From assembly GCF_050947875.1 (NCBI RefSeq), contig NC_134573.1:48804115-48868114 (forward strand): 64,000 bases of DNA, written 5' to 3'. The position numbers were made by a program, and so were the translations under genes. Positions 56,836-64,000 of this stretch are shown here, piece by piece. Source of the DNA: Dermacentor variabilis. Lineage: Eukaryota > Arthropoda > Arachnida > Ixodida > Ixodidae. Every line of letters starts with the position of its first letter. Position 1 is the first letter of the stretch. The notes under the pieces were generated by a model. That model did not search any database. It saw only the letters and a list, made by a program, of their open reading frames with translations, and was not told the DNA's origin.

Positions 56836-57720
56836 CTAATGGCGCAGCACGGGTGGCGAAGTAAATAGGCGACGTAGTGTCGCAATGATGTCATTGCAGG
56901 CGGATGTCCACTGAGAAAAGTCGACGGGGCCAGCGAGGAGATTCGTAAGCGGAGCGATGATAGAAGCAAAATTTCCGACGAAGCGACGAAAATATGAGGC
57001 CAAATGGACAAAGGTTCTGAGTTGTTTGATGGTAAATAGCTTCGGAAACTCGGCAACAGCACGTAGTTTGTCCGGGTCAGGTAGAATTCCTTCCTTGGGG
57101 ACGACGTGGCCGAGGATGGTGAGACGGCGAGCCCCGAAGTGTAATTTCTTCAGGTTGAGTTGTAGGCGTGCGCTCGTAAGGCAGCGGAGAATTGTGTATA
57201 GGCGAGATATTTGTGAGGAGAAATCGGGGGAGAACACGACGACGTTATCCAGGTAGCAAAGACATATTTTCCTTTTCAGACCGCGTAATATGCCGTCTAT
57301 CATCCGCTCGAATGTTGCGGCTGCATTGCAAAGCCCGAAAGCATCATTGTAAATTCATACAGGCTGTCCGGCGTAACGAACACCGTCTTCTGACGATCAC
57401 ACTCCGCCATAGGGACCTGCTAATGTCTCGATGGCAAGTGGAGGGTATTCGGTCGTCATCTATGCGAGGGAGATGAGAAAAGTCTTTGCGAGTAATCTCG
57501 TTGAGGTGCCGGTAGTCCACGCAGAACCTAATAGAGCCATCTTTCTTTTGACCAGTACAACAGACAAGGAGCTGCAAGAAGGCGTGATGACTCCGAGCTG
57601 AATCATATCGTCAACTTGTTGCGTAAATACCCGATGCTCCACAGGGGGCACATGATAGGGGTGCTGTCGCAAAGGAGCCTGATTCCCAGAGTCAATCGCG
57701 TGAACGAACGCATTAGTTCC
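56836..57720 (-). pseudogene. Gypsy reverse transcriptase, frameshifted
   Basis: Pieces in different frames: HPYHVPPVEHRVFTQQVDDM (fingers, 57,672-57,460), KDGSIRFCVDYRHLNEITRK (57,577-57,344), a decayed stretch, then [20 protein letters not shown] (57,303 on; the YLDD box is YLDN) through [20 protein letters not shown] and [20 protein letters not shown] (thumb and connection, to 56,836). The catalytic change and the frameshifts exclude activity. Confidence 0.85.
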
Positions 57721-57743
57721 GCCGAGTGACGCTTGCGGTAAGT

Positions 57744-57822
57744 CAAACGAAGTACAGAACTTCGTTCTGTACTTCGTTTGGGCATATTGCCCTGACTTGT
57801 TGCCCTGACTTCGTCAGGGCAA
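57744..57822. repeat. Two adjacent perfect hairpins, each with a TTC loop
   Basis: CAAACGAAGTACAGAAC (57,744-57,760), TTC, and its exact complement (57,764-57,780) form a 17-bp stem. Twenty bases on, TTGCCCTGAC (57,800-57,809), TTC and GTCAGGGCAA (57,813-57,822) form a 10-bp stem. CCCTGACTTG also occurs directly at 57,790. They lie inside the gypsy pol region, where other copies are not expected to have them. Confidence 0.9.
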
Positions 57823-58499
57823 GAAGCTATATCTGTTCAGGCGGAGCGAGGCCGCTGTTGATCGAACGGTGAAACGAATCCGAGGGCGCGGCATCGGACG
57901 CAAGGTGAGGTGGCAGGGCGTTCAGCTGATGATTTGGCTCAGGCTCAAAGGGATCCAGGGGCACGATAACGTCAACGTCTGTAGGCTACACGCGCCCACG
58001 CGTTTCATTATGGTACAAGGTCAGAGGGCCCGAGTTGGGGTTGCAAACAAATAGTCCGGGATTATCTTGATGAAGCGCGAGGATGGTAAATGGCAGTGAC
58101 ATATTGTGGTGGCGACGAAATATGTCGGATGACGTGAACAGAACGGTGGCATCGGGAAGGACGGTACAGGAAACGGGAAAAACAACGGCCCTGTGAGGTG
58201 GCAGGTCAGTATCGACGGCGACGACAAGCTTGCTATCACCAGGAGTGGCCACATAGGCAGAAGGCGTCGCGCAATATACATAGAGCTCGACCTGAGCACG
58301 AGTGCAGCCGATAAGAGCGTGATTACTCGATAAAAGTCCCACCCAAGTTAGACCATAAGAACACGAAGCCAGCACAAGAAACTCAACGCTGTAGCTGACG
58401 CCTTGCATGAGCACCCTGACCGTACTTGCTGCAATGGGTTGAATATGTTATGCGCTCGCAGCACGGAGAGAAAACCCTGAAGGTTGCGTCGTCAATTTA

Positions 58500-58600
58500 C
58501 GGAGAGAGTGGCAAAACTTCTGGCTCGTTACAGAAATAACGGCACCAGCGTCAGCAAGCACGAGAGTTTTCCACTTTGAACAAACACTTCAATAACATTG
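58500..58600 (-). pseudogene. Gypsy aspartic protease active-site region
   Basis: The - strand translation near 58,570-58,520 reads TLVLADAGAVISVTSQKF, matching the retroelement protease motif (L-x-D-T/S-G-A). The Asp is present but the following residue is Ala rather than Thr or Ser. A stop occurs upstream. Confidence 0.65.
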
Positions 58601-58849
58601 CCGGGGGACAAGCGAGGACTGAGACGGTTGAACGATGGCGTAGTTCGTGCCTCAGAAACTGCACCAGTAAGTTTTCCGCCTAAAGACCGCATGGCCGGGG
58701 CCGCATAGGCGGAAGAAAATGGCGGCGCGGTGAAGGTGACCGAAGAGGAGCGATAGGCTGGGCTGCAGTATGCTTCCGGTTGTTGATCTGGCTGCGTGCT
58801 ATAAGGAGGTCGGAAGGGGTAAACCGGACATCTTTGTGCACTGGTGGTC

Positions 58850-58960
58850 CCCGCGGAATGCCGGCGATAGAAACGGGCAACATGACCCGCAATTCCGCAG
58901 GCGTAGCAGATCGGCCGGTTTTCTGCAATGCGGATTTGCGTACTGCGGCTGTGCCCCGAC
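58850..58960 (-). pseudogene. Gypsy gag zinc knuckle, mutated
   Basis: The segment at 58,908-58,867 reads CYACGIAGHVARFY, a CX2CX4HX4C nucleocapsid knuckle whose last Cys is Tyr. It follows the LINE insertion on the transcribed strand. Confidence 0.75.
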
Positions 58961-59147
58961 AGGTGGCGTCACTGGTGGTTGAATTGGTCGTTGAAGGGTC
59001 AACATCGACAGAGGACTTGGCTTCATGATTCATTCGCATACGTCAGTGGCGTGCCGAGCGGAGTCGGCGGAGTGGCAGACGGCAGCGTAAATGATAACGG
59101 TGAGGGGACAGGAGTCGGCTGGCAGACAGACGGCAAAGCCTAGGTGA

Positions 59148-59611
59148 ATGAATGAAGTAACTTTATTTTGGTCCAGAGAAGACGCAGGGGAGATCCCGCG
59201 CCACCCGGCTAGTCCCACGTAGGGACCGCCAAGCCGAGCTTGACGGCCCGATCGCGGGCACTCTGGACGGCCAGGGTTTGGTCGTTGAGTTCGGGGCTGC
59301 CCAAGAGCGCAGCCCACCTATCCTCGCTGAAGGAGGAGCCGATGGCTTCACACTCCCACAACACATGGTCCAATGTTGCCCTTAGTCCACAGGCAGGGCA
59401 GTCCGCACTGGGATATCTTTCGGGGTATATGGCATGAAAAACCGCGAGGTTAGGGTACGCACGGGCTTGTAAAAGTCGAAGGGTAACCGCCCGCGCCCTA
59501 CATAAGGCGGGGTGCGGGAGGGGGAAGACCCGTCTTGACAGATAGTAGTGCGTAGTGATCTCATTAAACGTAAGCAAGGGTTCCCCGCGGGGCTGAGGGA
59601 CTGCTGAGGCG
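59148..59611 (-). mobile_element. LINE 3' end inserted in gypsy gag, 16-bp target-site duplication
   Basis: A 464-bp fragment is flanked by exact GGCAAAGCCTAGGTGA repeats (59,132-59,147 and 59,612-59,627). On the - strand it encodes ARAVTLRLLQARAYPNLAVF, the cysteine motif CPACGLRATLDHVLWECEAI and the C-terminal KLGLAVPTWD followed by a stop. A short 3' UTR with AATAAAGT and an ATTC-type repeat tail follows. This is the C-terminal end of an I/Jockey-like LINE with RNase H, 5'-truncated. The frame from 59,616 to the stop is uninterrupted, so the insertion is relatively young. Confidence 0.93.
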
Positions 59612-59639
59612 GGCAAAGCCTAGGTGACCTGCTCCTGTA

Positions 59640-60320
59640 TAACGTGTCGGATGGCCGCAGACAGTGCGTAGGTGATTGCGTGGCTGGGAATAACGAAAGC
59701 TGTCGAGTAACTTCCTCTCGCACAATCTCCTTGATCTTTGCTGGGAGCGCCGTGTGATCGCCACCGATGGTCAACGCGGCGAGAGTATCGTCTTTTGAGA
59801 TCTGCCGCAGAGTTAAGACGCGTTGCTTCGGTAATTTGTTGAAGCTCTGGCACAGGCTCACGAGTTCAGACACGGTGCGTGGATACTTAGCCACCAACAT
59901 ATGAAAGGCGTCGTCGCCTATGCCTTTCATGATGTGCTTGATCGTGTCTTGGTCAATCATTGAAGGATTCACGCGCTTGGACAAGTCAATGATGTCTTCG
60001 ATACAGCTGGTGAAGTTCTCGCCCTGCTACTGCGCCCGCTCGCGCAGAGGCTGTTCAGCACGGAGCTTGCGTACTGCGGGGCGACCGAACAATTCCGCTA
60101 AGCTCGTCTTGAAAGTAGTCCAAGTGGGGAAGTTGGGTTCATGTTTGCAGAACCATAGGTTTGCGACATCTTTTAGGTTGAACAGGGCGTTCCGCAGTTT
60201 CGTAGCGTCGTCCCACTTGTGCACGCTCACCCTTTCAAACGACGACAGCCAATCTTCTACGTCATGGTCATCAGTGCCACTAAAGAAGGCAGGATTGCGC
60301 TGGCGCAGCACGCTTGACAC
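59640..60320 (-). pseudogene. Gypsy gag, capsid part
   Basis: Starting at MSSVLRQRNPAFFSGTDDHD the frame gives a Ty3-type capsid region with VEDWLSSFERVSVHKWDDAT and NALFNLKDVANLWFCKHEPN. After a stop at about 60,027 it resumes as FTSCIEDIIDLSKRVNPSMI and onward to ELVSLCQSFNKLPKQRVLTL. The coding sequence is then cut by a LINE insertion at 59,148-59,611. Confidence 0.8.
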
Positions 60321-60446
60321 GATGAGCGGCGGCGATTGTGCCGCGCTTTGCTAGGCGGCATCATCAGGAATTGTCGGAACGGCAGTGGGCAACAGCTTGC
60401 TGAAGAGCTCCAGGTTTCAAAAGGGTACCTAGAACCTCCGCCACTT

Positions 60447-60599
60447 TGATAAGGGGATTTATCGACGATAAGCGACAGACGAAAAACCAGCGCAGACCAA
60501 AGGAAACAACGGCCACGGCACCAACCGCTCGTGATCTGTGCTCGCGTCCCGCATCAATGATAGCGCCCCTCTACTGCTTGATTCCTGTTCTTCATTACA
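60447..60599 (-). repeat. 5' LTR of the gypsy element
   Basis: It starts TGATAAGGGGATTTATCGAC on the + strand and ends GTTCTTCATTACA, giving TG...CA-type ends. It contains no obvious TATA box or poly(A) signal on the - strand. At about 153 bp it is short for Ty3/gypsy. Confidence 0.85.
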
Positions 60600-60601
60600 A
60601 A

Positions 60602-61330
60602 AGAAATGATTGAGCACCTTAAAATAGAAAATAGAGTGGGGTTTAAGATTCTTCTGCAGAAGACAAAGATAATGTTCAGTAGCCTGGCAAAAGAACAAGA
60701 GTCCTGGATCCCCAGTCAGCCTCTAGAGTCGGTAAAGGAGTACATTTATCTAAGTCAATTACTCATAGGGGACCCTGATCATGAGAAGATAATATACACG
60801 CGAATAAAAATGTATTGGAGTTTATACGGCGTGCATTGCCAGATCCTACCTGAAAGCTTACCACTATAATTGAAAAGTGTACAATCACTGCATTCCACCA
60901 GTGTTAATATGGGAAAGAAACTTGGAGGTTAAAAAAGAAGCTTGAGAACAAGTAAAGGACCGCGCAAAGAGCGATGGAACGAAAAATGTTAGGCGTAATG
61001 TTCAAAGACAGGAATAGAGCGCTGTGGGTCAGAAAGCCAACGGTGATAGCCGATTTTCAAAATGACATTAGGTGAAAATAAGTGCAGTTTGTCAGGCCAT
61101 GTAACACATAGGATGGATAACCGGTGCACCATTAGAGTTACATAATGGGCGCCAAGAGAAGGGACGTGCCGTCGAGGATGGAAGAAGACTAGGTGGCGTG
61201 ATGAAATTAGGAAATTTGTAGGTGTAAGTTGGAATCAGTTGGTGTAGCATGTGGGTTTTGTAGATTGCAGGGAGATCGCTTTCGTCCTGCAGTGCACATA
61301 AAGAAAAAATTGCTGCTGCTGCTGATCTAC
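60602..61330 (+). pseudogene. RTE-type LINE, right part of the interrupted copy
   Basis: Reading resumes as MIEHLKIENRVGFKILLQKT, then KIMFSSLAKEQESWIPSQPL and ESVKEYIYLSQLLIGDPDHE (the EYIYLGQL thumb motif). It decays through a VMFKDRNRALW-type block into the 3' UTR, ending in a CTG repeat (TTGCTGCTGCTGCTG, 61,310-61,325). It continues the fragment at 55,722-55,907 across the gypsy insertion. Many stops are present. Confidence 0.85.
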
Positions 61331-61622
61331 TGGCACAGAAAAATCAACCATTTTTTAGCCTATGTAAATTACACAGCTGCTATTACATGTGAAGGAAGGA
61401 AACGAAAGCTTTCGAAAAATTTCTTCCAGCACTTAGTTTTGCTTATTGAACAAACTTGAAAAAGTGTGGCTTCATGGAATAGATATTGAAAAAAGGTGGG
61501 TTGTTACAGACCAGCCCAATTAGCATACTGTTAGCACAAAAGCATCGAGCGCTACAAATCACATTGGTTTGTTCATTTAAGAAATCCAAATTGAGCGTTT
61601 CAAGAGACTAACGTAAAAAGAA
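61331..61622. other. Spacer between two RTE remnants
   Basis: AT-rich sequence without a recognised element. It ends in the flank AAGAGACTAACGTAAAAAGA before the deleted RTE. Confidence 0.4.
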
Positions 61623-62571
61623 TCATCATCAGCCTGATTACACCCACTACAGGGATAAGGCCTCTCCCATACTTCTCCAACTACCCCGGTGATGTACTAA
61701 TTGTGGCCATGTCGTCGCTGCAAACTTCTTAATCTCATCCGCCCACCTAACTTTCTGCCGCCCCCAGCTACGCTTCCCTTCCCTTGGAATCCAGTCCGTA
61801 ACCCTTAATGACCATCAGTTATCTCAACGTCTTCATAGAAGCTTTCATTGTCCTGGTCATCATGACTGGATGTAGTGGTGTAGACCTGTGCGAGCTTCAA
61901 TTTGTACCGCTTATTAAATTTTGCAACAAGACCTGCCACCCTCTCGTTAACGCTATTAAATTCCTGTATGTTACCAGCTACATCCTTATTAATCAGGAAT
62001 CCAACTCCTAGTTCTCGCCTCTCTGCTAAGCCCCGGTAGCACAGGACGTGCCCGCTTTTCGGCACTGTACATGCTTCTTTCGTTCTCCTAACTTTACTGA
62101 GCCCTATTATATCCCATTTACTGCCCTCTAATTCCTCCAATAGCACTGCTAGACTCGCCTCACTAGGTACCGTTCTAGTGTTGAACGTTGCCAGGTTCAG
62201 ATACCAATGGCGGCCTGTCCAGGTACAGGGATCAAGCATACTCTGCTGCGTCACAGGTCTGACCGCCGCCGTGGTCACTTGCTTCGCAGCTGCTGGGGAC
62301 TGAGGGGCTGGGGTTTGATTGTTGTATTCATCTAGGAGGTTGTGGCCAAGTACTGCTCTAGGGTGCTCAATCCTGCTCTGGTGAGGGAGTGCTTTACCGG
62401 TTCTGGCCACCGGGATCAGGCCGCACTCCGGGCCTGTTTATGCAATCTTATCAACTCGCGGATTTTTTTATGCGGCGGAAAATTGCGCGGCACCGGGATT
62501 CGAATCATGGTCCTTTTGCACGCCAGGTGGATGCTCCACCTCTAAGCCACCGATGCACCACCGCTGCACCA
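61623..62571 (-). mobile_element. Internally deleted RTE derivative, about 950 bp
   Basis: The left 190 bp (61,623-61,815) match the 3' end of the RTE at 28,782 onward. From about 61,816 the sequence jumps to the endonuclease region (matching 31,240 onward) and continues to the tRNA-like 5' end at 62,571. The junction reads GACCATCAGTTATCTCAACG. About 2.2 kb containing the second half of the endonuclease and all of the RT is missing. The remaining frame (62,410-61,805 on -) encodes about 200 residues uninterrupted, including the endonuclease N-terminus with YRGLAERRELGVGFLINKDV. Both ends are retained, so it could have moved in trans. Confidence 0.88.
62489..62560 (-). promoter_or_regulatory. 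tRNA-like 5' end of the deleted RTE
   Basis: A-box TGGCTTAGAGG (62,549-62,539) and B-box GATTCGAATCC (62,507-62,497) on the - strand have tRNA-like spacing, as in the long copy. Confidence 0.65.
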
Positions 62572-62575
62572 CTAA

Positions 62576-63468
62576 CAACCATAAAAGTGCGTAAAAATCT
62601 CGAGATTTACAAAAGCATAACACTTGTGTTCCGGTTTTAAACTGGTTTCTCCAACTGATTGCCGAGGAGGGCGAGTGCCTATATTTTTGTGACACGATTT
62701 GATTTGTCATCTCATAATGGATTGAGCTCTTCCATTGTTCGGCGAACTTCTGCTTAATGTCTGATAGCCTGTGTTTCTTTATGCGCGCAATAGCCGGATT
62801 TGTCAGACTCCCGATGGCATTCTATAGCGTGCAAGCAAATGGAAGCGTAGTGTCCATCCCTGACAATCATGATGTTTATTATTGGTGTGTTACGAGCACT
62901 TTTATCGTATTTTTTCTAGTTTGAGCTTTCTCTTACTCCTGGAGCTACAGATTATTTTTTCTAACGCTTTGGCACTGTAGTTCTCTATGCGGAATAACAG
63001 AATGAAACAGCACCTCATGGCTTCAAATTATCAAAACTTATTATTTTTGCACAATTTTCTGTCATCTTGCGCGCTGTTAGCTTAAGCCTTTGTATTGAGT
63101 CTAGTGTTGGATTGTAGCTGATCTACTCGGGATGAAACATTAAGCAAAAAACGGCAGGCACCGACCAATAGAAATGCTAAATATGAATAATTCTTTAAGA
63201 CGTTTCGGCTTCATACGGAAGCCTTGTTCACAATGGGTGAGGTAAAGTTCATGGGAGTAAAAAAAACTCGGAGGACACCTCGACACTTCTTACAAGTTGG
63301 GAATGTGAAATCATCAATGTCCAATGGACACATTGCAAACAAGCTGCTGCGCATGCGCGCCGCTCGCGAGCGCCCCTTATGCGGTTAGGAAGCTAGCAGA
63401 CGACTCCCCGCCTGGCTGGGCTTTCCGGCACGCTCAGGCATGCTCCGGTGTCCACGTTTCTGAATGCC
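62576..63468. other. Unassigned flank
   Basis: AT-rich until about 63,330, then GC-rich. The short direct repeat words CACCACCGCTGCACCA next to the RTE end are part of its terminus. No coding motif was recognised. Confidence 0.4.
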
Positions 63469-64000
63469 ATGACAGCGCACTGCGTTGCGTACGGCTGTGC
63501 GAATTATAACGGCCAACTCACAGCTACCAACATTCCATCGCCTTCGAGCAGCTGTCCGCCACCACGTGATCACCGGTTGGATCTACCATTCTCGATCCAC
63601 GAACTTAAGGCAGCATTAGCTTTGTGTAGCCGCACATCAGCGCCAGGGCCTGACGGAATTTCCTACCGAGCTCTGTGTCACCTGGGGGAGCGAGCGAGAG
63701 GGGTTCTTCTTGAGGTGTACAATGAATCTTGGAGAAATGGCACGCTACCAACAACCTGGAAGACAAGTCGCCTTGTTCCACTGCTAAAGCCTGGCAAGTC
63801 GCCGCTGGATCTCTCATCATATCGCCCGATCGCTTTGGCGAGCTGTGTGGGCAAAGTAATGGAGAGGATGGTCCTAGGACGCCTGGAGTGGTACTTGGAG
63901 TACCACAACACCTACCCAGATGCCATGGCGGGCTTCCGACGCGGTCGATCATCGATCGATAACGTCGTCGACCTGGTGACCTACATTCAACATGAGAAAC
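63469..64000 (+). CDS. LINE reverse transcriptase, 5' part, open to the window edge
   Basis: From ATG 63,469 the frame is open for 177 codons and runs off the window. From about residue 38 it is the N-terminal half of a non-LTR reverse transcriptase (I/Jockey-like): FSIHELKAALALCSRTSAPG, PDGISYRALCHLGERARG, WKTSRLVPLLKPGKSPLDLS, SYRPIALASCVGKVMERMVL and MAGFRRGRSSIDNVVDLVTY. These are RT blocks 0-2. The catalytic blocks would lie to the right. There is no stop or frameshift, which makes it the best-preserved LINE coding stretch here. The first 25 residues (MTAHCVAYGCANYNGQ...) are not typical LINE sequence and resemble the start of a THAP zinc finger, so the true LINE start may be elsewhere. 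Confidence 0.85.
   Translation, partial: MTAHCVAYGCANYNGQLTATNIPSPSSSCPPPRDHRLDLPFSIHELKAALALCSRTSAPGPDGISYRALCHLGERARGVLLEVYNESWRNGTLPTTWKTSRLVPLLKPGKSPLDLSSYRPIALASCVGKVMERMVLGRLEWYLEYHNTYPDAMAGFRRGRSSIDNVVDLVTYIQHEK

Larger units (their letters stand above)
55908..60599 (-). mobile_element. Ty3/gypsy LTR retrotransposon, internally deleted, nested in an RTE LINE
   Basis: A 4.69-kb element on the - strand is bounded by short LTRs at 55,908-56,063 and 60,447-60,599 (about 155 bp each, about 87% identical by eye plus a 3-bp indel). In transcription order it has gag (60,320 to about 58,850), protease, RT, RNase H and the integrase C-terminus. Frameshifts and stops are spread throughout, and the integrase catalytic core is missing. 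CAAC/CAAA at the two outer junctions is a possible imperfect 4-bp target duplication. The insertion splits an RTE reverse transcriptase. A primer-binding-site-like TGGCGGAGG lies a few bases inside the 5' LTR. There is no envelope gene. Confidence 0.9.

Overview
This is eukaryotic nuclear DNA, almost certainly from a hard tick (Ixodida, probably a metastriate species). Evidence: a split mu-class glutathione S-transferase gene with long introns; tRNA-derived SINE copies that I recognise from memory as the ixodid Ruka type; and several LINE, RTE, mariner, hAT, Harbinger and Ty3/gypsy remnants of the kind that fill tick genomes. There are no operons, ribosome binding sites or CRISPR arrays. Host coding sequence is under 2% of the window; most of the rest is decayed mobile DNA. 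All family assignments come from reading translated motifs, not from database searches.

Layout. 1-14,219: the 3' part of a mu-class GST gene on the + strand (exons 1478-1669 and 13,939-14,130, poly(A) signal at 14,214). The upstream intron holds a 78-bp minisatellite and the 12.3-kb internal intron holds a LINE fragment, a SINE and tandem repeats. 14.2-27.5 kb: mostly unassigned sequence, with a LINE linker fragment, a PIF/Harbinger transposase exon (20,541), a 44-bp fold-back repeat (22,283) and a short terminal exon on the - strand (23,904-23,794). 27.5-32.2 kb: a Ty3/gypsy mosaic carrying a 3.19-kb RTE-type LINE (28,782-31,974) with an 11-bp target-site duplication. 32.5-42.5 kb: a hAT C-terminus, a Ruka-type SINE with a 13-bp duplication, a RNase H-bearing LINE tail, a 1.65-kb mariner with both inverted ends, a diverged direct duplication around another LINE tail with an (AAT)n tract, and a second Harbinger transposase broken at its catalytic Asp.

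44-51.8 kb: a SINE cluster, a charged 17-residue repeat ORF, a candidate terminal exon (47,724-47,569, - strand) and a run of unusual repeat families (TTGG-rich elements, AAGACGTCTT arrays, a 203-bp MITE candidate and 95-bp tandem repeats). 52.5-52.8 kb: a well-formed core promoter followed by the first exon of a predicted secreted protein. 55.7-61.3 kb: a three-level nest, in which an RTE LINE is interrupted by a 4.7-kb gypsy element that is itself interrupted by a LINE 3' end with a 16-bp duplication. 61.6-62.6 kb: an internally deleted RTE derivative. 63.5-64 kb: an open LINE reverse transcriptase running off the end.

Only the GST gene, and probably the secreted-protein exon, look like host genes. 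I found no new coordinated biological system. The most informative observations are the dated insertion nests, the tRNA-like 5' end on the RTE family, the non-autonomous derivatives and the uncharacterised repeat families around 46.9-51.8 kb.
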